Origin: Blastobasis lacticolella
Lineage: Eukaryota; Arthropoda; Insecta; Lepidoptera; Blastobasidae
Assembly (NCBI GenBank): GCA_905147135.1
Contig: LR990044.1
Coordinates: 16,062,122-16,126,121 of the forward strand
Direction: 5' to 3'
DNA: 64,000 nt
In this document: positions 43,424 to 54,663 of the stretch, piece by piece
Layout of the letters: the number at the start of each line of letters is the position of its first letter
How positions within the stretch are numbered: the stretch's first letter is position 1
The notes under the pieces: model-generated
Database searches by the model: none
The model's input: the letters and a program-made list of their open reading frames with translations, nothing else
What the model was told of the DNA's origin: nothing
Made by a program: the position numbers and the translations under genes

Positions 43424-46400
43424 ATATCATAACATTATTACTTACTTATTTCAGATATTATTGTGTTGTACAAATTTAATTTGTAAAAGCATTCCAACCC
43501 TCTGCACGAGTCGGATTGAGCAGAGCAACTATACCTACGAGGGGCCACGAGTTGCTGATACATACAAAATCAAAATGCATATTTAAAAAGCGTGTAAAGG
43601 AACATTATGTGCCTGTATTTATTTTATTTTATATATGTGTATTTATAAATATACTATATTGTGTGTATTTAGTATCTCATTTATAATTTAAGTAGTTTAT
43701 TAAATATATATATGTTTTTAAACTATTGCGCACGTCTCATCCCCTATAATCTATAATGTCCCTCCTCTATAGGCCTGCTGGAAGAGAGTTCTTCTTAGAA
43801 ATAAGTAGTGCATGTTGTGTCGTCTTTAATTTTGTAATTTCTGTATACTATATTGTATGCAAAAATTATTATTTTTTATATTGTGTGCAATAAATTGTTA
43901 AATAAATAAATACAACAAAGAGTAACATCTAGGATCTACGAGCTCATCTAACTTAAAAGGTCGTCAATTACAATCAAATTACAATATTTTTTAGGACCTA
44001 AATGGTTTACTGTAAACATTAAGTTTTATTCAATACTAGCAGCCACCCCGGCTTCGCATGAGTACCACTACGGGTACACGGGTTACTCTCAAGCGAAAAT
44101 TATTCGATTCCTCACACGACCGCTGCGTAGGGAGCCGACCGCGTGAGTAAGCCGAGCGGCACTTTATTTCTTGACATTGACTCCCCTCCCGTACCCCATG
44201 CTGCCGAGCGGACTGAGCGGCGAATACGCGACTTTTTTCTAATATTCACATTTTTAAACTCGTGATATCTTTCGAATGGAATGTCTGAATTGAATAATTC
44301 AAAAAGTTATATAAAGGTATTGAAGCAGTCGTGAATATAAAGTAATTGATTTTGATAAGGATTAATACCAAGGTATAAATAAAGAGCGCTTTTTGTGCGG
44401 CGGCATTTCAATTAAATTTTAAAAATAAAAGACCATTATTGTGACATAACTATAATAGTTAGACATATACTGTTGCAACACTTTTTGTAGATAATGATGT
44501 GTTCTGTAAAGTCGTAGTACATTATTTTGTTCTATCATCAATAGTTTTCGCAGCACATGCGTTGTAAGGAATTTTTTGGGTATTTTTTTACACCTTGGAT
44601 TACATTATTGGAGTTTTAGTAATGATCCATATTAAAAAAAATATATAATAGAGCCTATGTTACCTGGGGATAGTGTAGCTTCCCAACGGTGAAAGAATTT
44701 TTGAAATCGGTCCAGTAGTTTCGAAGCCTATTCAATACAAACAAACAAAAAATCAAACCTTTCCTCTTTATAATATTATTATTCAATATCTACTTAGTTA
44801 CTTTTGGGTTTTTGAGGTACTTAGGATTTGAATTTTTCTTACTAAGAAGGTTGTCAAAATAATGACCACACTACAATATTTTTGAGTAAATGTTTTATTT
44901 TAAATATCTAATTTTTATTCAATAGCTACATTATTAACGGTTTTGAAATTGTCTCCCAACAGCCGTGTCATTCTATTGCTGAAAGATAGGTATCTCCTAC
45001 TATTGAGTACGTCTCAGCCTGAACTTCGAATTGTAATAGCATTATAAGAGTAGGTATAGTATTCTGTACTATACCCACTCTTATACTAGTATTGCGCAAG
45101 AAAGTTAGCTGAGTCCTGATATGTAGATCTACAAATTACAGAAAGATACATTGAATTATCAATGTTCATGCTTTGCTTCTTGGCTTTACAAACACTTTTT
45201 GTGCTGGTAAGTGTATGTCATCGCCGTCGCCGCCGCTGACACCGGGTCTATCTGATTGTCTGAGTTTGTGGCACTATATAACTCTTTACAGCGGTATGCC
45301 TATGCATACCGGCCAAACGAATGGATCCGGCAAACTGCGTTTAGATTATAAAATTCTTTGGCCGGGTTTACATAAAACGACGTAAATTCGAAAATTTCAA
45401 AACAAGGCGACTATGGAGTCACCAACTAGAAAAAGTTACTGAATTTATTTATTCTTAATATTTAGTGTGTAGCACTAAGAAATCGGGTGTTATGTTAATG
45501 TACACGTTTAATAAATTGAGTAATAAAACGTGTAATAACACTAAGAAATAAAAACGGACCTCTTTCCTGATACAGGCAGGTTTATGTACCAACAATCGTG
45601 ACTAAGCCTTCGATATTATCCGCGATGTCTCACACCACATAAACCATACATCTAACATGTGTAAACAAGCTCAGCAATTTTGCGGGCTCAGTACATCCAG
45701 GGTGTTCCCAAGGGTAGGTGAACTAGGAACGGGTTATCAATGAAACCAGTCGAAGTCCACATTCAAAAAAGGTATATTAAAAATTCACATCTTAAATTAT
45801 ACACGGTACATATGACTACCGCGATGTAAAAGGTAGGCAGCGCCATCTAGTGACATGAAGCGGAACTATATATAAAATGTATGACTAAAACAGTGTGATG
45901 TTAAAATACGTTCAACAATGTGCATAATATGGAAGATGCGAATATTGTAATTGAAATGAAAATAAGTCAATACAACAAGCTGAACGTTTGTTTAACTTAA
46001 TGAAACTTAACAACAGTAATTCGAGTAGTAAATCAGGATTCAGGGCTAGACCCTACTCGCCGGACTCATGCAGCACGGATCCAAAATAATTGAACTTCTA
46101 TGTTCTATTGCCATTTACGCTGTTTATACGATTGGTTTCAAGATCCGCGCTGCAGCTAGCTATATAGGTCTTCTTTTGGCGACGTACAGCTTCAAACCAC
46201 AGTAGATCTGTATATAATACCTGTATTTGATCCGTATATCCCCTAGTGTTGCTGATGTCCATAGGCGGCGGTGACCACTTTCCATCAGGTGGCCCGCTTG
46301 CCTGTTTCTCAGCCGTATAAAAAAAATTATACAAACTTCAATATGTAATAATCTTAACAGTGTGGCTTCTGCACCACCCGTTATTTTATAGGTCATCAAA

Positions 46401-47534
46401 ATAAGTATTATTGAAGCTACTCCATAGATGCTCTGTTCTAGGAACAACAAACATTGGGCCAAATATTGGCAATGTTTCCAAGTCAACCAGAACAATTTTT
46501 TTTTTTTTTCAATTTGACTATTATAATATAACTTATTGTATGAAAATAGCATTTAAAAATTTACCAGTTCCTAATTTATTTTTCGCCAAAGTAAAACACT
46601 ATAAAATTTCGCCACGCTGTCTCCAAATTTCGCCAGTATAGCGAAAAAATAATCCAATGTGGCAACACTGTCAACGAGAATTTCTTTCTAAAAAGAGAAG
46701 TCTATAGTTTCGATTGCTCTATGATCCAAAATCTTTGGTTTCGAGCAATTATCTAGAACTCTCAGTCACAAATTAAAAAATACTAACAGTTGATAATAGC
46801 AGTAGGTTCGAATGGGTACTACAAACTTATATCCTTCTCTATCAGACATGTCATATGCACCATTAAAAAAGGAAACAAAATATAGATTGTGACTCCAGCT
46901 ATAAGTAGGCTCTAAAGTCGAATATATTTGCGGCAAATTCTATAGTTTAATATCCGTGTGACGTCACGGGCCGGCCCTCAGGGTTCCCAACCCAGCGATT
47001 TCTTCCACAAATTTAGGGGTATGTGGGATTAGATATTTTAGATAATGTTCATATTGTTGGGGTATATTTAGTGGCTTAGGTACTTTGTTTATATTTAATT
47101 TTACATAAAATTATTAAGGCAGATTAGATTATAGCTTTAGAAGCTGTCTAAAAAGTGAAGCGACTAACACCCGGTTTCTGAAACGCTTGTCAACGCAAAA
47201 ATTACGTAACAGCTTGTTAATCTCTGATTAAATGCAGTTTGGGTTTCTGAAAGGGCCAACTGACAGTTTGTTAACAGCTTGTCAACGGATTGTCAAATCT
47301 CCAATTAACGGCTGATTAATGTAATTTTCGGTTTCCGGAAAGCTTTTTCTCATGTTAACTGTATGTTATCGCCTTGTTATTTTAATTGGCGAAAATCGAC
47401 AAATTAACCGATTGTCAAAAGAAATTATATCCGATTTTCTTGGTCTATGTCTTGGTCCTGGCCTTGATCACAATTTGAGCTTGAACCAGAACCAGGACCT
47501 AGACCAGTGCCAGCACATAGACCATAAACATTAG

Positions 47535-47695
47535 TTGGACCAGGACCTGGTCCGGGGCCAGTACCTGGACCTAAACCAGGACCTGGTCCGAAGCCAGGAC
47601 CTGGACCTGAACCAGGACCTGATCCGGGGCCAGGACCTGGACCTGATCCACGAACCGGCCCGTGTCCAGGACTTGAACCAGGATTAAACTAATGG
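47535..47695 (+). repeat. Minisatellite with an open Pro-Gly frame
   Basis: Six-base CCAGGA/CCTGGA units. One plus-strand frame (ending at a TAA near 47689) reads (Pro-Gly)n with Lys, Glu and Asp at some positions. It has no start codon or splice context of its own. It is most simply a simple-sequence expansion. Confidence 0.75.
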
Positions 47696-47699
47696 GATT

Positions 47700-47925
47700 A
47701 TTGGGAGAAATTCACAGAATCGATAGCCGATGGGGCTGTTGATGGATGTTGTTGAGTGGCGAACTCTGGATGACCTCCCAAGAGATGGACGGACGACCTC
47801 TTTAAGGTCCTAGGGAGCCGATGGATGCAAGATAACAGAGTCGACCAGAGTGCAAGCCGTGGGAGGCCTGTATTCAGCAGTGGACCAGGACCCACCTAAC
47901 TGCCTAATGATGATGATGATGGGTT
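47700..47925 (+). mobile_element. LINE 3' end fragment
   Basis: One frame reads RWTDDLFKVLGSRWMQDNRV, similar to LINE C-termini, followed by 'ttcagcagtggaccagga' and GATGATGATGATG. It is nested in the 1.16-kb element. Confidence 0.7.
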
Positions 47926-48931
47926 TACTGATCCACTGGAACCCGTGACCCTATAACATAAATATTGTTATAATTTCTCTTTTCTCGCTCTGTATATTTT
48001 TTTTGATAATATTCGATTTTACACGAAAACTATACAATCGCTATCAGTTTCATCTAAAAGTTAAATATCCCGCCGCTATTAAAAGGCTGCTAGGGACAGA
48101 GACAAATCAATGCGTTAGACAGAAACAAAACATATATGAGTGAATGAATGTGACTGATTTTAGCAGGGGTAGCCAGACGAAAAAATTGATCTCTTGTTAA
48201 TGGTCGATTAGCTAACAATAGATTGATTGGTCTTTCAGAAACCCACAGTGATTTAACAACTTGTTAAATGTGACAGTCTGTTAGCTAATCAATGATTTGA
48301 CAAGCGTTTCAGAAACCGGGTGTTAGGAAATTATAAGAATGATTGACATCAATAAGTAATCAACCTGATTTAGAATAATGAAGACGTCCATCTTTTCGCT
48401 CCTATCTTGTTGTATACAGACGGTCCTCATTATTCAATCAGTTATGCTTAGGTATCTACTTGTTGATTTCAATCAATCTTATAATTTCGCTGGTTGCTAA
48501 ACTTCTTAGACAGAGTTTAACACATTAAGTTCACAGATGTTGTACGCGTACAAGGAAGGAGATTAATGTCTTAGAGGCCAGCTCAGGACATTTCTTTTGT
48601 TATAAAATTGGTCAGCAGCATTTCCTGTTTTTTGATTTACGTGCCAAGCGTGGAGTTTGTGACAAACCCCCCCACTAGTTTATAGCAGGCTTAAATACTG
48701 AAGTGCAGTTATAATTTAAACTTACAATTTTTTTCTTATATTTATGGGTAAATATTTTAGGACTTAGTCTCCCATTTCAGGCAAATAATGCCTTTTTTTC
48801 TTGTATCCCTGTCCGCATCGCCCGCATTTTATGCTGGTATCCCTAACTACTGACAATGCGGTGCGGCTGTGCGGCGCGGCCAGTGCGGGTAGTGAACGCA
48901 CTCCTATACAAACTCATACAAAGCAACCCGA

Positions 48932-48988
48932 AATGCGATGCGTGCGGCGCGTGCGGCTCGTGCGGTGCGGGCTAGTCGACGCGTAGCT
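48932..48988 (-). repeat. Internal right-type inverted repeat at the unit 2/3 junction
   Basis: The same 57 bp as the right terminus of the array. It is followed by a second partial copy ('ctatacaaactcatacaaag' to 'gcggcgcgtgcg', 48989-49040) fused directly to the inner part of a left inverted repeat, forming a small palindrome at 49017-49052. Confidence 0.85.
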
Positions 48989-51900
48989 CTATACAAACTC
49001 ATACAAAGCAACCCGAAATGCGATGCGTGCGGCGCGTGCGCACGCATCGCATTGAGATATTGCTGACGTTGCTGATGGCATGGCCACACTGGCCGCACCG
49101 CACGCACCGCAATTGCGGGCAGGGATGCCAACTGTGTATCATGGTTTGGTCTAATAAATGACACTCAAAATAACGCTTAGATGGTAACCCCGATTGCTCT
49201 TTCTCTTTGCTCTAAAAAAATTAAAGTCTTTGCTGATTGTCGGTACGGGTTATATTTATAATATTAGTTCATTAAAGTATCATTTAATTTCTTGTAATGG
49301 ATATTGATGAAGACATGTTGTTTGTTGGCAGATGAAGAGGAACGTAAACCGAAATAACGTCAAGCATGGGTTCATAAAATAAATATGAAGAGACCAATAT
49401 TTTTTGATTACATTCGTATGTAAAAATCTAGTTTCATAGTTTCCGAGATATTCTCAAGCCCTATTTGACAAAACAACATACAAAGTTTAGAAGGGCTGTA
49501 GTGCCAGAAAAAGTCTGGTAGTTTGTTTAAGGTAAGCATATATTATTAATTGGTACGTATTTACATATTTCCTACATTATTATTAGGTACTATTAATTAT
49601 TTACACTCCGTTGCAAAAAAACGGACAAATAGGTCAACTTTCATACAATCCTTCGAAGGCCATTTAAAATGGTAACGCGGGCAAAAGCTAAACTGTCATA
49701 AAAACGATTTCTACGCGGGCGTGCTTGCGGGCAAAAGCTAGTCAAAATATATTTCCAGTTTTATTGATCTTAAAAATACTTTTCTTTGTTTTATTTCAAT
49801 TTCAAAACCAAATTTTAAAAACATCTTTATATCATAACATTATAACTTACTTATTTCAGATATATTACTGTTCAAATTTGTACAAGCATTCAAACCCTCT
49901 GCACGAGTTGGATTGAGCAGAGCAACTATACCTACGAGGGGCCACGAGTTGCTGATATATACAAAATCAAAATGCATATTTAAAAATCGTGTAAAGGAAC
50001 ATTATGTGTCTGAATGTTCTACAATACCTGTATTTATTTTATTATGTATATATGTATGTGTATTTATAAATATACTATATTGTGTGTATTTAGTATCTCA
50101 TTTATAATTTATGTAGTTTATTAAATATAGATATGTTTTTAAACTATTGCGCACGTCTCATCCCTTATAATCTATAATGTCCCTCTTCTATAGGCCTGCT
50201 GGAAGAGAATTCTTCTTAGAAATAAGTAGTGCCTGTTGTGTCGTCTTTAATTTTGTAATTTCTGTATGTGTGCAATAAATTGTTAAATAAATAAATACAA
50301 CAAGAGTAACATCTAGGATCTACGAGCTCATCTAACTTAAAAGGTCGTCAATTACAATCAAATTACAAAATTTTTTAGGACCTAAATGGTTTACTGTAAA
50401 CATTTAAGTTTTATTCAATACTAGCAGCCGCCCCGGCTTCGCACGGGTACCACTACGGGTACACGGGTTACTTTCAAGCGAAAATTATTCGATTCCTCAC
50501 ACGACCACTGCGTAGGGAGCCGACCGCGTGAGTGAGCCGCGCGGCACTTTATTTCTTGACATTGACTCCCCTCCCGTACCCCGTGCTGCCTAGATAGCCG
50601 AGCGGACTGAGCGGCGAACACGCGACTTTTTTCTAATATTCACATTTTTAAACTCGTGATATCTTTCGAATGGAATTGAATAATTTAAAAAGTTATATAA
50701 AGGTATTGAAGCAGTCGTGCATATGAAGTAATTGATTTTGATAAGGATTAATACCAAGGTACAAATAAACAGCGTTTTTAGCGGCGGCATTTCAATTAAA
50801 TTTTAAAAATAAAAGAACACTTATTGTGACATAACTATAATAGTTAGACATATACTGTCGCGACACTTTTTGTAGATAATAATGTGTTCTGCAAAGTCGT
50901 AGTACATTATTTTGTTCTATCATCAATAGTTTTCGCAGCACACGCGTTGTAAGGAATTTTTTGGGTATTTTTTTACACCTTGGATTACATTATTGGAGTT
51001 TTAGTAATGATCCATATTTTTTTAGAAAATATGATATAGCTTATGTCACCCGGGGATAGTGTAGCTTCCCAACGGTGAAAGAATTTTTGAAATCGGTCCA
51101 GTAGTTTCGAAGCCTATTCAATACAAACAAGCAAACAAACAAAAAATCAAACTTTTCCTCTTTATAATATTATATTATTCAATATCTACTTAGTTACTTT
51201 TGGGTTTTGAATTTTTGAGGTACTTAGGATTTGAAATTTTCTTACTATCAAGGTTGTCAAAATAATGACCACACTACAATATTTTTGAGTAAATGTTTTA
51301 TTTAAAATATATCGAATTTTTACTCAATAGCTACATTATTAACGGTTTTGAAATTGTCTCCCAACAGCCGTGTCATTCTATTGCTCAAAGATAGGTATCT
51401 TCTACTATTGAGTACGTCTCAGCCTGAACTTCGAATTGTAATAGCATTATAAGAGTAGGTATAGTATTCTGTACTATACCTACTCTTATACTAGTATTGC
51501 GCACGAAAGTTAGCTGAGTCCTGATATGTAGATCTACAAATTACAGAAAGATACATTGAATTATCAATGTTCATGCTTTGCTTCTTGGCTTTACAAAGCA
51601 GACACTTTTTGTGCTGGTAAGTGTATGTCATCGCCGTCGCCGCCGCTGACACCGGGTCTATCTGATTGTCTGAGTTTGTGGCACTATATAACTCTTTACA
51701 GCGGTATGCTTATGCATACCGGCCAAACGAATGGATCCGGCAAACTGCGTTTAGATTATAAAATTCTTTGGCCGGGTTTACATAAAATGACGTAAATTCG
51801 AAAATTTGAAAACTAGGCGACTATGGAGTCACCAACTAGAATAAGTTACTAAATTTATTTATTCTTAATATTTAGTGTGTAGCACTAAGAAATCGGCCGG

Positions 51901-53635
51901 ACCCTACTAGACCCTACTCGCCGGACTCATGCAGCACGGATCCAAAATAATTGATCTTCTATGTTCTATTGCCATTTACGCTGTTTATACGAATGGTTTC
52001 AAGATCCGCGCTGCAGCTAGCCATATAGGTCTTCTTTTGGCGACGTTCAGCTTCAAACCACAGTAGGTCTGTATATAATACCTGTATTTGATCCGTATAT
52101 CCCCTGGTGTTGCTGATGTCCATAGGCGGCGGTGACGACTTTCCATCAGGTGGCCCGCTTGCCTGTTTCTCAGCCGTATAAAAAAAATTATACAAACTCC
52201 AATATGTAGGTAATAATCGTAACAGTGTGGCTACTGCACCACCCGTTATTTTATAGGTCATCAAAATAAGTATTATTGAAGCTACTCCATAGATGCTCTG
52301 ATCTAGGAACAACAAACATTGGGCCAAATATTGGCAATGTTTCCAAGTCAACCAGAACTAAATTTATTTTTCTTGAATATGACTATTACTTATAATTTAA
52401 CTTATTGTTTGAAAATAGCATTTAAAAATTTACCAGTTCCTAATTTATTTTTCGCCAAAGTAAAACACTATAAAATTTCGCCACGCTATCTCCGAATTTC
52501 GCCAGTATAGCGAAAAAATAATCCAATGTGGCAACACTGTCAACGAGAATTTCTTTCTAAAAAGAGAAAATTATAGTTTCGATTGCTCTATGATCTAAAA
52601 TCTTTGGTTTCGAGCAATTATCTGGAACTCTCAGTCACAAATTAAAAAATACTAACAGTTGATAATAGCAGTAGGTTCGAATGGGTACTTAACAACTTAT
52701 ATCCTTCTCTATCAGACATGTCAAATGCACCATTAAAAAAGGAAACAAAATATAGATTGTGACTCAAGCTGTAAGTAGGCTCTAAAGTCGAAAATATTTG
52801 CAGCAAATTCTATAGTTTAATATCCGTGTGACGTCACGGGCCGGCCCTCAGGGTACCCAACCCAGCGATTTCTTCCACAAATTTAGGGGTATGTGGGATT
52901 AGATATTTTAGATAATGTTCATATTGTTGGGGTATTTTTAGTGACTTAGGTACTTTGTTTATATTTAATTTTACATAAAATTATTAAGGCAGATTAGAAT
53001 ATAGCTTTAGACGCTGTCTAAAAAGTGAAGCGACTTAGGAAATTATAAGATTTATTGACATCAACAAGTAATCAACCTGATTTAGAATAATGAAGACGTC
53101 CATCTTTTAGCTCCTATCATGTTGTATACAGACGGTCCTCATTATTCAATAAGTTATGCTTAGGTATCTACTTGTTGATTTCAATCAATCTTATAATTTC
53201 GCTGGTTGCTAAACTTCTGAGACAGAGTTTAACACATTAAGTTCACAGATGTTGTACGCGTACAAGGAAGGAGATTAATGTCTTAGAGGCCAGCTCAGGA
53301 CATTTCTTTTGTTATAAAATTGGTCAGCAGCGTTTCCTGTTTTTTGATTTACGAGCCAAGCGTGGAGTTTGTGACAAACCCCCCCACTAGTTTATAGCAG
53401 GCTTAAATACTGAAGTGCAGTTACAATTTAAACTTACAATTTTTTTCTTGTATCCCTGTCCGCATCGCCCGCATTTTATGCTGGTATCCCTAACTACTGA
53501 CAATGCGGTGCGGCTGTGCGGCGCGGCCAGTGCGGGTAGTGAACGCACTCCTATACAAACTCATACAAAGCAACCCGAAATGCGATGCGTGCGGCGCGTG
53601 CGGCTCGTGCGGTGCGGGCTAGTCGACGCGTAGCT
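48989..53635 (+). repeat. Array unit 3
   Basis: The left inverted repeat is replaced by the fused junction described at 48932-48988, and the right inverted repeat is intact. A deletion relative to units 1 and 2 joins 'gcactaagaaatcgg' to 'ccggaccctactagacc' near 51896 (about 0.56 kb missing). It shows empty sites for all three private insertions of units 1 and 2. Confidence 0.82.
53579..53635 (-). repeat. Right 57-bp terminal inverted repeat
   Basis: Complement of 34745-34801 with two differences, followed by TAA. Confidence 0.85.
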
Positions 53636-53639
53636 TAAA

Positions 53640-54045
53640 CATGCTCTATCCGCTCATCGCCAACGGTCCATAGAGAATGCATGCACGGTAGTCTATGCAC
53701 TATTTCATTCCAGTGCAACAAACGTTGAAAGAAAAGCCGTAAAAGCTTCATGAAGCGTGTAGTCCTTTAATCCGTCGAATAGAAACACGCGAGGTGCATC
53801 CTTTGGCGCGAAAGCGGCGCTCTCCGAAAGCCTTCCCCCTGGAAATGAATTGCCTTGGCCGGTTTGGAAGTCTTTAATTAGGCTTCGGACTCAAGCCGAC
53901 AGGAATAAGGAGAACATGGTTAGGTGGGGACTTTCGGGTGGCTCCGACATCTACTGTGCCTGTGGTGCCTCACGATGGCCCATCTCCTGTCGTGTCCTGC
54001 GTGTCCAAACATCTGCACGCAGGAGGATATGATGACAGCCTGTGA
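53640..54045 (+). pseudogene. LINE ORF2 C-terminal fragment
   Basis: The frame from 53850 reads MPWPVWKSLIRLRTQADRNK, then MVRWGL and YCACGA, a zinc-knuckle-like end known from insect Jockey/R1-type LINEs. After a frameshift it continues with a CPNICTQEDM-like end near 54005-54035. It abuts the right end of the array. Confidence 0.7.
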
Positions 54046-54527
54046 TAGTGCTGTTATATTAGCTAAGTCCACTACAGTATAGTATTTGTCATTGACATGC
54101 TAAGAACAAGATTACTATCGTAATATTGTGGGAATCGTACCATGTTGCCTGAATTTGTTAATTTTATACTAAGAATAAATAGGATAGATAGCCATCTTAT
54201 TATAGTAATCGAAGAAACGAACCTTATAGTTCTGGCAAATGTCATTAATTTGCATCTTGGTAGACCCGATGAGCGGCTAAAATTCTTCTTGAACTGGGTA
54301 TGAGTTTTACGGTCTGTCAGACCTAAATTTCTGCTGACGTTAAATATTCTAAACTCTGGTCTACTTACTGCTTTGAGAACACTATAGCCATAATATAAGA
54401 ATATATTATATTTGACTGTAGGTGAAATCGTAAAGTTAGTATTCATAGCGGAAGTGTTGATGAAGTCGGAACCGCATATCGTAAGTTGATCTAGAATGAA
54501 TTATTTACTCTCTCTTGTCTCACTTAC
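54046..54527. other. No recognisable gene
   Basis: A minus-strand open frame (54072-54446) has possible splice sites around 54423 and 54375, but no recognisable content. Confidence 0.35.
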
Positions 54528-54663
54528 CCATAATAAAAATATATTGTAATATGATAAAGTAAGTAATTGTCCCAACAAATACTAAAACAGAAATAAATCC
54601 AAGGAATCCAGTCAACAAACTGATGACGTCGAAAATCCTCGTTTGCGCTCCCAATAGTCGCAT
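54528..54663 (-). CDS. Candidate first exon of a small membrane protein
   Basis: The minus strand from ATG at 54663 encodes MRLLGAQTRIFDVISLLTG and a long hydrophobic span ending ITYFIILQYIFIM, then a strong donor (ATGG/GTAAGTG). No following exon was found before the LINE fragment and the array. It could be a first exon of a small four-span protein. The TY-hydrophobic-Q pattern also recalls the last span of gustatory receptors. The array may have separated it from the rest of its gene. Confidence 0.35.

Larger units (their letters stand above)
47167..48323. mobile_element. 1.16-kb TIR element with internal Pro-Gly repeat
   Basis: The ends ACACCCGGTTTCTGAAACGC (47167) and its complement (ending 48323) match for at least 26 bp. 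'gtttctgaaa' and 'cttgtcaac' motifs recur inside both ends. The flank is 'gcgacta' on the left and 'taggaaatt' on the right. Units 1 and 3 read 'gcgacttaggaaatt', so the duplication is TA, or TTA with one change. The interior holds a CCAGGACCTGGA minisatellite and a LINE tail. No transposase was seen. Confidence 0.85.
41771..48988 (+). repeat. Array unit 2
   Basis: It starts with the left inverted repeat (an extra GCCGCACGC is present) and ends with the complete right inverted repeat at 48932-48988. Private insertions are a miniature LTR element (42476-43423) and a TIR element (47167-48323). About 160 bp corresponding to 37030-37190 of unit 1 are missing. Confidence 0.82.
34745..53635. mobile_element. 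18.9-kb tandem array of a TIR-bounded element, three units
   Basis: The outer ends are inverted copies over 57 bp (55 identical): AGCTACGCGTCGACTAGTCC at 34745 and the complement ending at 53635, flanked by TAA on both sides. Inside are three head-to-tail copies of a core of about 5 kb, at 34745-41770, 41771-48988 and 48989-53635. They share landmarks in order: 'gaagaggaacgtaaaccgaa', 'ggccacgagttgctgatac', 'gcagccgcggcttcgcacga', 'gtgttgctgatgtccatagg' and 'gacaaacccccccactagtt'. No transposase or other conserved gene was found in the core, so it is non-autonomous or a passenger duplication. Each unit has private insertions or deletions. PIF/Harbinger affiliation rests only on the TAA flank and is tentative. 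Confidence 0.8.

Noticed and set aside
47698..47895. Minus-strand frame in the 1.16-kb element
   Set aside because: It is antisense to a LINE C-terminal fragment.
34745..53635. Array as a Polinton/Maverick or giant virus-like element
   Set aside because: No integrase, polymerase, protease or capsid-like frames. The units are non-coding and the duplication is 3 bp, not 6 bp.
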